Part shown: piece by piece, positions 25,013 to 32,050 of the stretch | Numbering within the stretch: position 1 is the first letter of the stretch | How the letters are laid out: every line of letters begins with the position of its first letter | From: Bacteroidales bacterium | GTDB lineage: Bacteria; Bacteroidota; Bacteroidia; Bacteroidales; F082 | Length of the DNA stretch: 35,982 nucleotides | Assembly (NCBI GenBank): GCA_016290215.1 | Contig: JAEETH010000034.1 | Location: forward strand, 1 to 35,982 | Direction: 5' to 3' | The notes under the pieces: generated by a model | What the model saw: the letters and a program-made list of their open reading frames with translations, nothing else | Told to the model about the DNA's origin: nothing | Database searches by the model: none | Made by a program: the position numbers and the translations under genes

Positions 25013-26218
25013 TTACAGCAATTTCTTCAATTCCTCAATATCGGGCAAGGCTTTCCGCAGTTCCTCTGGCATTTCGGCTGTGGTTTTGTATGTGGCCACG
25101 CCCATGGGCTTGTTGTAGTCACGGATGACAAACTCCACATAATCACGTTTGGCCGATTTGCACAACACTATGCCAATGGACGAGTTTTCGTGCGGCTTCT
25201 TCACTTTGGCGTCCAAGATGGAAAGATACGACATCAGTTGCCCGAGGTAAGATGACTTGAAGTCGCCCGTCTTCAGTTCCACTACCACCAAGGCGTTCAG
25301 TTCGCGGTTGAAAAACAACAGGTCGGGAAAATGCTCCACACCATACACCTCCAAATGGTATTGGTTCCCGATAAACGCAAAATCGTTCCCAAAAGTCATG
25401 ATGAAATTCTTGACATTTTGGACAATCTGCTGCTCCACCTCGCGTTCGTCCACATCGATGGACTCGCGCTCGCCAATCTGCTCCACATTGATGAAATCCA
25501 GCAAATACTCATCCTTGAACATCATCACCGCTTTGCGGGCAAGTTTCGCATCAGGAAGCGTGTTTGTAAAGTTGCTCGGCATTGTATTTCTGCGCTCGTA
25601 GGCATTCTCTTTGAGTAGAGATTGTAATGCCTCCACCGACAAATTCTCTTCTGCCGTGCGGTGAATGTAGTAGCAGCGAGCCTCCATTGTTTTAGCACCA
25701 GCCAAAATGCGCGAGTGATGGGTAAAAGGCACCTTGAAAAAATCTTCCGCAGGGAAGGCAATCGCATCGGGAATGTACAAGGAATGATAAATATCAATCT
25801 TGTTATCAACTACTTGTAATTCATCCGTCGTAACCGATGAATTAGATTCTTCCAAATCGCCAATTGTGATTGGCGATTTATTATCCGTCTGATTATTAGC
25901 CTGTTGTAATTCGCCAATTGCAATTGGCGAATTGGCATCCAGCATCGCCCATTCCTCATAAAATTGTCGCATGTTTTTCATGCTTGATGGGGCAAAACCA
26001 CGCAACCCAGGCAATTCTTTCCGAAGTTGCTGGCTAATGACTTCCAATGCGCCTGTTCCCCAAACGCCTTTCCGCGTGTTGAGCGAGATGTATTTTCCGA
26101 TGCCAAAATAAACCGCTAATTGTATACGGTTCACGCCTTTGGCTGCTTCGTATTGTCCTTGCAAAATGGCTGTCTTGATAGTCTCTACTGCCTTGTTGTA
26201 TGTCGCAGGTTGGTTCAT
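25013..26218 (-). CDS. YhcG-type PD-(D/E)XK nuclease (DUF1016)
   Basis: A 401-residue protein of the DUF1016 family. The N-terminal helical DUF1016_N domain (about 5-100) contains LAVYFGIGKYISLNTRKGVW and FAPSSMKNMRQFYEEW. The C-terminal nuclease domain has LEVYGVEHFPDLLFFNRELN then ALVVVELKTGDFKSSYLGQL, giving the D...E-x-K catalytic pattern, followed by VLCKSAKRDYVEFVI. DUF1016 proteins often sit near restriction-modification and defence genes. The linker between the domains is extended by imperfect repeats (SPIAIGELQQ, SPITIGDLEE, SSVTTDELQ) encoded by DNA palindromes. Adjacent genes lie 13 and 29 bp away on the same strand. Confidence 0.9.
   Translation of the reverse strand: MNQPATYNKAVETIKTAILQGQYEAAKGVNRIQLAVYFGIGKYISLNTRKGVWGTGALEVISQQLRKELPGLRGFAPSSMKNMRQFYEEWAMLDANSPIAIGELQQANNQTDNKSPITIGDLEESNSSVTTDELQVVDNKIDIYHSLYIPDAIAFPAEDFFKVPFTHHSRILAGAKTMEARCYYIHRTAEENLSVEALQSLLKENAYERRNTMPSNFTNTLPDAKLARKAVMMFKDEYLLDFINVEQIGERESIDVDEREVEQQIVQNVKNFIMTFGNDFAFIGNQYHLEVYGVEHFPDLLFFNRELNALVVVELKTGDFKSSYLGQLMSYLSILDAKVKKPHENSSIGIVLCKSAKRDYVEFVIRDYNKPMGVATYKTTAEMPEELRKALPDIEELKKLL
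25817..25933. repeat. Three palindromes inserted in frame in the DUF1016 gene
   Basis: Palindromes lie at 25817-25844 (arms TAATTCATC and GATGAATTA), 25854-25879 (arms AATCGCCAAT and ATTGGCGATT) and 25908-25933 (arms AATTCGCCAATTG and CAATTGGCGAATT). The last two share the CGCCAATTG core. All are in frame and translate to a repeated peptide in the interdomain linker. Confidence 0.8.
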
Positions 26219-26247
26219 GTGCCTTGTTTTTGATGTGCAAATATAGA

Positions 26248-27270
26248 TTATTTTCCCGTTATTGTTTCTCCCAAAGGATTCATTTTGTGTTTATTATAGC
26301 TCTCATGCGCTTTTTCCTTACTCGCATTAGCATAGCAATATTCACACAAATGCGGACAAGTATTGTACTCGCCGATGTCCTTACTCACCATGCAGCCGCA
26401 GAACTGCCGCTGGCCTTTGTCGCGGTTGTCGCGGTGCTTGATGATGGACGGTTTTGGATTGAAGAGGTCGCCTTCGGTAATCTCCACACCGAGGAATTCC
26501 ATCAAGGCCTTGTCGTGGTGAGCAAAACGAATCATCAAGTCATCATCCACGCAGCGGTTGTGCTGGATGCCGTATTGCTCAATGTCAATCTTTTCGCCAC
26601 AGGTGGCCAATTGGTAATGCCATTTTTGGTTGAGTTCGGAAAGCTTTTGGGCAAACTCTTCCATTTGGGCGGTCGTCCATTCCGCATAGTTTACATGGCT
26701 TTTCTCAAGGTTGGCTTTCACCTTTTTATATAAGGTGATGTCTGCATAGCTGAAAACGAGTTTTTCCGTGTAACCCTTCAGTTGGTCGCCGATGTTTTCC
26801 ACTTTACGCAAAAGGTCGTCCATGCCGATTTGGTCGGTCAGAATCAAAGGATCGAAGCGCCAAATCACACGGCCTTGGCCCAACTTGTCCACCAACCTTT
26901 TGAAGGTGTCAATCCTTTGCTCTAAGGGTGGCACACCCTTTTCCAAGCCTTCTTTCTCGTAGTCGTTCAGCGTGTATTGGATGTAGCAGCCGATGTTCCT
27001 TTCCTTCAGTTTGTCTAAATGCTCAAGCAGCGGCTTCGGGTTCTTCGACCAAAACACGATGAAGCGGCATTTTTCGTATGAAACGAAACTCCTCACGCCA
27101 TTGAAGGGATTGGTCCAGGCAGAATAGCCCACCTTCAGCCGATGGAAGAACCAGTCGGCATAGAAAGCGGGAATGTCCGTGCTTCGGCTTGCGGAGATGA
27201 TGACGGGGGCTTGCGCCTCGGTCATCATGCCGTTATCTCGCTGAATTTGTGTCTTTTGCCATTGGGTCAT
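26248..27270 (-). CDS. DUF1848 domain protein with C-terminal Cys cluster
   Basis: A 340-residue protein matching DUF1848: VIISASRSTDIPAFYADWFF near the N-terminus, RFIVFWSKNPKPLLEHLDKL, GCYIQYTLNDYEKEG and GRVIWRFDPLILTDQIG. Near the C-terminus it has CGCMVSKDIGEYNTCPHLC then EYCYANA, so the CPHLCEYC segment is a CxxxCxxC cluster identical in pattern to radical-SAM iron-sulfur motifs, although at the opposite end from normal. Function unknown; a metal-cluster enzyme is plausible. Translation may start at the given ATG or at Met15/16, because family homology begins around residue 22. It lies 29 bp before the nuclease gene and 34 bp after the ATPase gene. Confidence 0.82.
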   Translation of the reverse strand: MTQWQKTQIQRDNGMMTEAQAPVIISASRSTDIPAFYADWFFHRLKVGYSAWTNPFNGVRSFVSYEKCRFIVFWSKNPKPLLEHLDKLKERNIGCYIQYTLNDYEKEGLEKGVPPLEQRIDTFKRLVDKLGQGRVIWRFDPLILTDQIGMDDLLRKVENIGDQLKGYTEKLVFSYADITLYKKVKANLEKSHVNYAEWTTAQMEEFAQKLSELNQKWHYQLATCGEKIDIEQYGIQHNRCVDDDLMIRFAHHDKALMEFLGVEITEGDLFNPKPSIIKHRDNRDKGQRQFCGCMVSKDIGEYNTCPHLCEYCYANASKEKAHESYNKHKMNPLGETITGK

Positions 27271-27304
27271 ATCGCAATTCTTGTTGTTTTGCAGTAGTTG
27301 TGTG

Positions 27305-28654
27305 TTAGAGAAACATGGTCATAAACGCAGGTACCATACAGATGTCATTGTCCTTCTGCAAGTCTTTTGTGTAAACAAGGTAGCTTTGTCCGATTCGACC
27401 GGAAAATTTGGCCTTGAATGCATCAAGCGAGGCATGGGTTTTGTATCCGGATGATTTTACTTCGACGGGATAGATTTTGTTTCCGTGCGAAAGGATGAAG
27501 TCGATTTCGTAATTGTGTTTTCCGCTTTCGGTTGGCCAAGTGTGGTAGAACAAACGATTGCCTGCTGCCGTAAGCATCTGAGCAACCAAGTTCTCGTATA
27601 CGTAACCCAGGTCGGCTGAAAGCTTGTCGGTCAGCAGTTTTTGATAAATGACGTTTTCGGTAACCGCTTTGTCCCAAAAGGCCAATGTGATGAATAGACC
27701 AGTGTCGCCTACGAACATTTTGTATTGGCTGTAGTCAGTGTGCATGGGCATCCCTACATTGGGGTCGTCTGCATGGTGGGAGAAGTTGACCGTCAGACTG
27801 TCTTCCAAATTCTGTAGCAATTCGTCCATGTTGTCTTTGCCTTCGCTCCGTCCGAGCACACTGGTTGTCTGATAACGAGAAGCGTTTTTCGAGAGTTGAG
27901 CAGGGATGGCGCTGAACAGCCGTGCGGTTTTGCCCGACGAGTCTATCTTTTGGAAATCGTCGTTGTAAAGTTCGATGATCTCGCGTTTCTTTGCATCCAC
28001 CTCGGCCAAGTTGTTGGTGTTGAGGTAAGTTTCTACAGCTTGAGGCATACCACCTATGAGCATGTACAATCTCAAGTCGCGTAACAGTTTGCGGGTCAAT
28101 GCATCGCCAAGGGAACGCTTGTTTTCAAAAGAGGCCTTGAGCAGAGGTAGGGTAGTGGTGTCACCCAAGGCCCACCGAAATTCCTCATAGTCCATGGGAT
28201 ACATGGTCAGCCTCGTCTCTTCGCTGGGAATCACGATGTCCTTCGTGTTTTTCTTGATGGAGAGCAACGAGCCGGTTTCTATAAAATCATAACGGTGGTC
28301 TTTTACCAGATACTTGATGGCCTGTCTCACCGCAGGACATTTCTGTATTTCGTCGAAGATAATTACTGAATGCCGCTCGTGCAAGGTCACGTCATAGATG
28401 AACTGAAGTTGCATAAAGAAGTTGTCGCGGTCAGAGATGTTGCCCACGGCTTCCCAAACGGCAGCAGGGGCGTCGGCGAAGTCAACAACGATATAACTTT
28501 CATATTCATTGCGAGCAAATTCCTCTGCAATGGTTGACTTTCCCACTCGTCTTGCTCCTTTGATAAGCAAGGCTGTGGCACCGTCTCTGCTTTGCTTCCA
28601 TTCGAGCATCTTATCGTAAATCTTGCGTTTGAAAACCTTGTAATTTGTTTCCAT
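27305..28654 (-). CDS. AAA-family ATPase with C-terminal DUF4143 (copy 2)
   Basis: A 449-residue ATPase starting at the ATG at 28654 (METNYKVFKRKIYDKMLEWK). A GTG 18 bp upstream is possible but less likely. Walker A is LIKGARRVGKSTIAEEF (about 28-44), Walker B VIIFDEIQKC (about 100), and the sensor strand RYDFIETGSLLSI. The DUF4143 half carries GDTGLFITLAFW and NYEIDFILSHGNKIYPVEVK, where the E-x-D...E-V-K residues form a nuclease-like core. It is diverged from the copy at 17000-18268. As first gene behind the tandem-repeat promoter, it leads a tight minus-strand run (ATPase, DUF1848, DUF1016 nuclease, methyltransferase-LRR, DUF2971, ADP-ribosylglycohydrolase, lipoprotein). Confidence 0.88.
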   Translation of the reverse strand: METNYKVFKRKIYDKMLEWKQSRDGATALLIKGARRVGKSTIAEEFARNEYESYIVVDFADAPAAVWEAVGNISDRDNFFMQLQFIYDVTLHERHSVIIFDEIQKCPAVRQAIKYLVKDHRYDFIETGSLLSIKKNTKDIVIPSEETRLTMYPMDYEEFRWALGDTTTLPLLKASFENKRSLGDALTRKLLRDLRLYMLIGGMPQAVETYLNTNNLAEVDAKKREIIELYNDDFQKIDSSGKTARLFSAIPAQLSKNASRYQTTSVLGRSEGKDNMDELLQNLEDSLTVNFSHHADDPNVGMPMHTDYSQYKMFVGDTGLFITLAFWDKAVTENVIYQKLLTDKLSADLGYVYENLVAQMLTAAGNRLFYHTWPTESGKHNYEIDFILSHGNKIYPVEVKSSGYKTHASLDAFKAKFSGRIGQSYLVYTKDLQKDNDICMVPAFMTMFL

Positions 28655-28685
28655 TTTCCTCAAAATTTTCACCTTGTTTCAGCCG

Positions 28686-28716
28686 CAAAATTACTATTTT
28701 TGTCGGAATCTCACAA
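28686..28716 (-). promoter_or_regulatory. Promoter of the accessory operon
   Basis: On the minus strand TTG (28716-28714), a 20-nt gap and TAATTTTG (28693-28686) fit the Bacteroidota promoter consensus. The start codon at 28654 follows after about 31 bp. The -33 element lies inside the gene-proximal copy of the 33-bp tandem repeat. Confidence 0.65.
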
Positions 28717-28786
28717 TTTTTTCAGCGAAATCTGTATGGAATCTCACAATTTTTTCAGCGAAATATGTATGGAATCTCACAATTTT
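28705..28786. repeat. 33-bp tandem repeat, 2.5 copies, in the operon promoter
   Basis: Units at 28705-28737 and 28738-28770 differ at one base, and a third, truncated unit (first 16 bp) runs 28771-28786. The unit begins GGAATCTCACAATTTT and ends GCGAAATCTGTAT or GCGAAATATGTAT. Being 33 bp long, it keeps an open reading frame on the minus strand, but no start codon precedes it. There are no spacers, so it is not a CRISPR array. Confidence 0.85.
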
Positions 28787-28802
28787 AGGAATGCTTACGA
28801 TT

Positions 28803-28838
28803 CAAAAAAGCCGAGAAAAGTCCCCACTTTTCTCGGCT
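28803..28838 (-). terminator. Rho-independent terminator of ADP-ribosylglycohydrolase copy 2
   Basis: AGCCGAGAAAAGT (28809-28821) pairs perfectly with ACTTTTCTCGGCT (28826-28838) around CCCC. On the minus strand it is followed by TTTTTT. It lies 14 bp after the copy-2 stop and separates that gene from the ATPase operon. Confidence 0.9.
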
Positions 28839-28851
28839 CGGTTCACAATCT

Positions 28852-29721
28852 TTATAATGTTTCTCCCTGTTTTAGAATTTCCGGCAGGCGGTAGCTTGTC
28901 CGTGACTCCATCTTCCTCAATATGTCCTTGAAATCTTCGGGAATGAGTCCCCAAATCTTCAAGGCGATGTCGTCCGGAATCTCCTTGTAGAACGCCTCCG
29001 CGATGCCGCCCGTGATGCAGGCGAGGGTGTCGCTGTCGCCGCCCAACGAGACCGCCAATCGGATGGCCGACTCGAAGTCGGTGCTGTCGAAGAAGGCTAC
29101 CATGGCTTCGGGTACCGTACCTTGGCACGAGGAATCCCAGTCGTAAACGGGACGGATCTCGTCGCAAGTTCGGTTCAGGTTGTAGCCGTATTTTGTTGAG
29201 ATGTATTCCCTTATCTCTTCCTTGCTCTTGCCATTGCGGGCCATGAAGATGGCTGCCGCCGTCGATTGCGCCCCTTTGATGCCTTCGGGATGGCTGTGGG
29301 TGATGGCGGCTGAAAGTCCAGCAACGCGTTCGGTTTCTTCTAAATTGTCGAACATCCAACCGTTGGCGCTGCAACGCATGGCGGCGCCATTGCCGAACGA
29401 GTTGTAGGGATGGCGTGTCCCCGGTTTGAAGTCGCGACTCCCATAGTCACCTAGTTCTTCGGGATGAAACAGCCAGAGATGGAATCCGCCGCCATAGCCG
29501 CCCATAGGGCAGGGGTACTTCTTGGCGAAATTGAGAAACGAGGCTTCCAAGGTGTCCATGCCGTGCTGCGGGTCGGTCAAGAGCCAGTCGGCCACGGCCA
29601 TGCTCATGATGCTGTCGTCGGTGTAGTTGTTCCGAGGCCCAAACAGCGGAAAGTCAGTGGTCTTTATGTTGTGAAATTCATATACCGAACCAACGGTATC
29701 TCCTATAATTGCTCCTAACAT
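28852..29721 (-). CDS. ADP-ribosylglycohydrolase family protein (copy 2)
   Basis: A 289-residue DraG/ARH-type hydrolase that would remove ADP-ribose from modified targets. It begins MLGAIIGDTVGSVYEFHNIK and has the metal-binding motifs NYTDDSIMSMAVADWLL (about 32-48) and SLGGDSDTLACITGGIAEAF (about 233-252). Compared with copy 1 (20691-21503) it has an extra segment (CPMGGYGGGFHLWLFHPEEL) and is typical of the longer Bacteroidota form. It lies 141 bp downstream of the vWA gene, with a nested palindromic element in between, and ends at its own strong terminator. All expected acidic residues are present. Confidence 0.92.
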   Translation of the reverse strand: MLGAIIGDTVGSVYEFHNIKTTDFPLFGPRNNYTDDSIMSMAVADWLLTDPQHGMDTLEASFLNFAKKYPCPMGGYGGGFHLWLFHPEELGDYGSRDFKPGTRHPYNSFGNGAAMRCSANGWMFDNLEETERVAGLSAAITHSHPEGIKGAQSTAAAIFMARNGKSKEEIREYISTKYGYNLNRTCDEIRPVYDWDSSCQGTVPEAMVAFFDSTDFESAIRLAVSLGGDSDTLACITGGIAEAFYKEIPDDIALKIWGLIPEDFKDILRKMESRTSYRLPEILKQGETL

Positions 29722-29770
29722 GGTGTCTAAGTGTTGATTGTTTAATTGTTTAATTGTTGGGCCGATGGCT

Positions 29771-29861
29771 TATGGCCTATAGCCTATGGCCAGCTTCACC
29801 CAAGGCGTGAAAACAGAGCCTTTGGATGAAGCGGGTCATGAGCCATCAGCCATAGGCCATA
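29771..29861. repeat. Nested palindromic element between vWA gene and ADP-ribosylglycohydrolase
   Basis: Outer arms 29771-29790 (TATGGCCTATAGCCTATGGC) and 29842-29861 match as an inverted repeat at about 17 of 20 positions. Inner arms 29793-29806 (GCTTCACCCAAGGC) and 29818-29832 (GCCTTTGGATGAAGC) pair almost perfectly. The element abuts the vWA stop codon. It could fold into a long hairpin and act as a terminator or be a miniature mobile element. Confidence 0.75.
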
Positions 29862-29862
29862 G

Positions 29863-30960
29863 TTACACCAGCTCCTTCCAAAAATCCATCGGCAAATGGA
29901 TGTTCGGCACGTTGACGGCTCCCGCAAACAAAGGTGCAATCTCCTTGGGTGTGAAGCCTGCGATGCCACAGCCTATCTTGGTGACGAGGAAGGTCAGCTC
30001 AGGATGCATGTCAGCGAAACGTATGAACTCCTCCACGTAGGGCAGGATGGTCTCTGTGCCACCTTGCATCGTCGGGATGGCGTAGCTCTGTCCTTGCAGG
30101 CCAACGCCTTGACCCATGATGGCTCCGAAGTTCAAACGGGCAATTCGAGCTGCTCCGCCAGCATGGGCACCGGCGAGGTTGCTGCCGAAGACGAATATCT
30201 CGTTGTTCTTCAGGACTTTGATATACTCAGGCGTGATGCGGTCGCTGAACTCGCTCATCTCGTGGTAGTTCTTGGAGGAGCGGTTTCCCATGCTGCGGTA
30301 GGCCTTGCGTTCTGCACTTGTCATGGCCGAGGTGGCGCCGAAGTCCATGGAGAAGCGCGAGAACATCGACATCTTGGACTTGCGTTCTTTTTCCCAGGCT
30401 TCTGTCATGCCAGCCTCGTCGTCGCGGAATTCCATGTGGTTGTCGATGCTGAGCGAGGCGGAGGTGGCTCTCACGTCTTGGTTGGTGCCGATGTAGGCGA
30501 AGTTCCAGCCTTCCTCGTTTTTCATGCGCTCGACGAGGGCCTTGATAGCTTGGCCACTGTATTCTTTCGAGGCGTTTTCCAAGCCGTCGGTGATGACGGT
30601 CACCACGGCGGTGGCGTCTTCCTTGTCCTTGATGGCCCTGTATAAGGCGTTGATGCTGATGCCCATGGCGTCGTAGAGTGGTGTGCAGCAGCAGGGACGG
30701 TATTCCTTGGAAGTCAGCTCTTTGACCTTGTCGACGGGCACCATGTCGTACACCATGGTCTTCTCGCAGTCGCAGAAGATCATCAGTGAGACGAAATGCT
30801 CTTGCGTGTCCTTGAAGCGTTCTTGGGCTGAACGGATGCCGCCCACGGTTTCGTTGAATCCGGCGATGGCTGCGTTGGCGATGCTGCTCATCGAGCCGCT
30901 CTTGTCGAGGATAATCAGGTTATAGACCTGCGTCTTTGCGGTGGTGGTGTTGTTTTCCAT
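29863..30960 (-). CDS. vWA-domain protein with C-terminal macro-like (A1S_2505-type) module
   Basis: A 365-residue protein starting at the ATG at 30960 (MENNTTTAKTQVYNLIILDK). A longer frame runs back into a palindromic repeat and is rejected. Residues about 12-200 form a von Willebrand A domain with an intact metal site: D19-K-S21-G-S23, the Thr in CCTPLYDAMG and the Asp in VITDGLENAS. Residues about 252-365 (NEIFVFGSNLAGAHAGGAAR, FGAIMGQGVGLQGQSYAIPT, LVTKIGCGIAGFTPKEIAPL) match a phage-associated domain I know as A1S_2505-type, whose glycine loops resemble macro domains that bind ADP-ribose. The nucleotide role is inference. It follows the Nudix regulator gene by 173 bp. Confidence 0.78.
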   Translation of the reverse strand: MENNTTTAKTQVYNLIILDKSGSMSSIANAAIAGFNETVGGIRSAQERFKDTQEHFVSLMIFCDCEKTMVYDMVPVDKVKELTSKEYRPCCCTPLYDAMGISINALYRAIKDKEDATAVVTVITDGLENASKEYSGQAIKALVERMKNEEGWNFAYIGTNQDVRATSASLSIDNHMEFRDDEAGMTEAWEKERKSKMSMFSRFSMDFGATSAMTSAERKAYRSMGNRSSKNYHEMSEFSDRITPEYIKVLKNNEIFVFGSNLAGAHAGGAARIARLNFGAIMGQGVGLQGQSYAIPTMQGGTETILPYVEEFIRFADMHPELTFLVTKIGCGIAGFTPKEIAPLFAGAVNVPNIHLPMDFWKELV

Positions 30961-31007
30961 ATCTTTTATTGTTTTTAGTGGTTTATATTTTATGAATTTA
31001 TGATTGA

Positions 31008-31134
31008 GATTCCCTGCGGGAATGGAGCTCTTTTGTCTTTTTATCTGCGGCGGCTTGTGGGATTTGCGCTCGGCAAGCATTATTTGCCGCCGCAGAAGTA
31101 ACGCTATTACCGACTTCCATTCCCGAAGGGAATC
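31008..31134. repeat. Nested palindromic (MITE-like) element
   Basis: Outer arms 31008-31026 (GATTCCCTGCGGGAATGGA) and 31116-31134 (TCCATTCCCGAAGGGAATC) are inverted, and each is itself a small palindrome. Inner arms TCTGCGGCGGC (31044-31054) and GCCGCCGCAGA (31086-31096) pair perfectly. The element fills most of the 173-bp gap between the Nudix regulator and vWA genes, and its right end touches the regulator's stop codon. Confidence 0.8.
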
Positions 31135-31940
31135 TAAAACTCAAGCCTAAAATTATTGTCTTCCTTAAGTTGGTCATAGCGTTTCTTGTTGAACGAGAAG
31201 CGAGTGCCTTTGCGGCGGCGGCTGTCGTCGTCCGAACGGGCAGCGGAGTAGGAGGGACGTGATTCGGCAGCGATGCTCCCAAACAAGGCCCCGATGTCCA
31301 TGCTGCGCATCTCGCGATGCTCTCCATAATAATGCCTGTCATCGTCGTCTTCCACCTCGTCGAGGATGCCGGTCTGCAAGATTTTCTTGTAGAAATTGCG
31401 GCGGTCGAACTGCACGCCGAGGATGGCTTCATAGAGGCGTTGCAGCTCTGGGATAGTAAACTGCTCGTCCAAAAGTCCAAAGCCGATGGGCTCGAAGTGG
31501 ATGTCCTTGCGCAACCTCTCCATCGTCTTCCTTAGGATATAGTCGTGGTCGAAAGCCAATCGCGGCACTTCATTCAGGGCGAACCATTGCGCTTTGGCGG
31601 CATCGTCGCCACCTTGCACCTCCGATTTCTTTGCCAAGGCATAGAAAGCAATGGTGATGACGCGGGAGCGAGGGTCGCGGTCGACGTCGGAGAATGCCCC
31701 AACTTGCTTGATATAGCGCAAGTCAAGTCCCGTTTCTTCCTTCAGTTCCCTCAGTGCACCTTGCTCTGCCGTCTCGTCCATGTTGAGGAATCCGCCAGGG
31801 AAGGCCCAAGCGCCTTTGAAGGGCTCAATTCCGCGCTCGATAAGTAAAATCTTAAGGTCGTGCCCGTCAAAACCGAAGACCACACAGTCCGTCGTCACAG
31901 CCGGTCGAGGATACTTGTAGGTGTATTGTTGCGTTTCCAT
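31134..31940 (-). CDS. NrtR-like Nudix regulator/hydrolase
   Basis: A 268-residue protein with an N-terminal Nudix domain (about 14-150) and a C-terminal winged-helix domain (FTIPELQRLYEAILGVQFDR then RNFYKKILQ, about 172-205), the layout of NrtR transcription factors that sense ADP-ribose and control NAD metabolism. Unusually, the Nudix box is complete (G-x5-E-x7-RELKEETGL), so it may still hydrolyse ADP-ribose-type substrates. A charged tail of about 60 residues follows (acidic EVEDDDDRHYY, then basic DDDSRRRKGTRFSFNKKR). It begins a run with the vWA gene and ADP-ribosylglycohydrolase copy 2. Three copies of a 15-bp palindrome upstream make autoregulation likely. Confidence 0.88.
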   Translation of the reverse strand: METQQYTYKYPRPAVTTDCVVFGFDGHDLKILLIERGIEPFKGAWAFPGGFLNMDETAEQGALRELKEETGLDLRYIKQVGAFSDVDRDPRSRVITIAFYALAKKSEVQGGDDAAKAQWFALNEVPRLAFDHDYILRKTMERLRKDIHFEPIGFGLLDEQFTIPELQRLYEAILGVQFDRRNFYKKILQTGILDEVEDDDDRHYYGEHREMRSMDIGALFGSIAAESRPSYSAARSDDDSRRRKGTRFSFNKKRYDQLKEDNNFRLEF

Positions 31941-31943
31941 ATC

Positions 31944-31958
31944 GTGTAAATTTTACGC
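31944..31958 (-). promoter_or_regulatory. Operator copy 1 (NrtR-type palindrome)
   Basis: The plus strand reads GTGTAAATTTTACGC, nearly self-complementary with one mismatched pair. It overlaps the end of the -7 box and lies 3 bp before the start codon, so a bound repressor would block transcription. Confidence 0.65.
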
Positions 31959-31987
31959 AAAAATACAACTATTTCTGTAACCCGCAA
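31958..31987 (-). promoter_or_regulatory. Promoter of the Nudix regulator gene
   Basis: On the minus strand TTG (31987-31985), 19 nt and TATTTTTG (31965-31958) match the Bacteroidota promoter. It sits between operator copies 1 and 2. Confidence 0.65.
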
Positions 31988-31996
31988 TGGAAAAAT

Positions 31997-32011
31997 GTGT
32001 AAAATTTACAC
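31997..32011 (-). promoter_or_regulatory. Operator copy 2 (perfect palindrome)
   Basis: GTGTAAAATTTACAC has perfect 7-bp arms around a central A and lies 9 bp upstream of the -33 element. It is the best copy of the three. Confidence 0.7.
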
Positions 32012-32050
32012 TTTGTATGTAGCGTGAAGTTTTAAAAGATTGGTTTTTAA

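Noticed and set aside
28705-28786. Possible CRISPR array
   Set aside because: The 33-bp units are directly adjacent with no spacers, there are only about 2.5 copies, and no cas genes are nearby.
30961-31080. Forty-residue N-terminal extension of the vWA protein
   Set aside because: It is translated from the nested palindromic element, has no family similarity, and the ATG at 30960 directly precedes the vWA domain.
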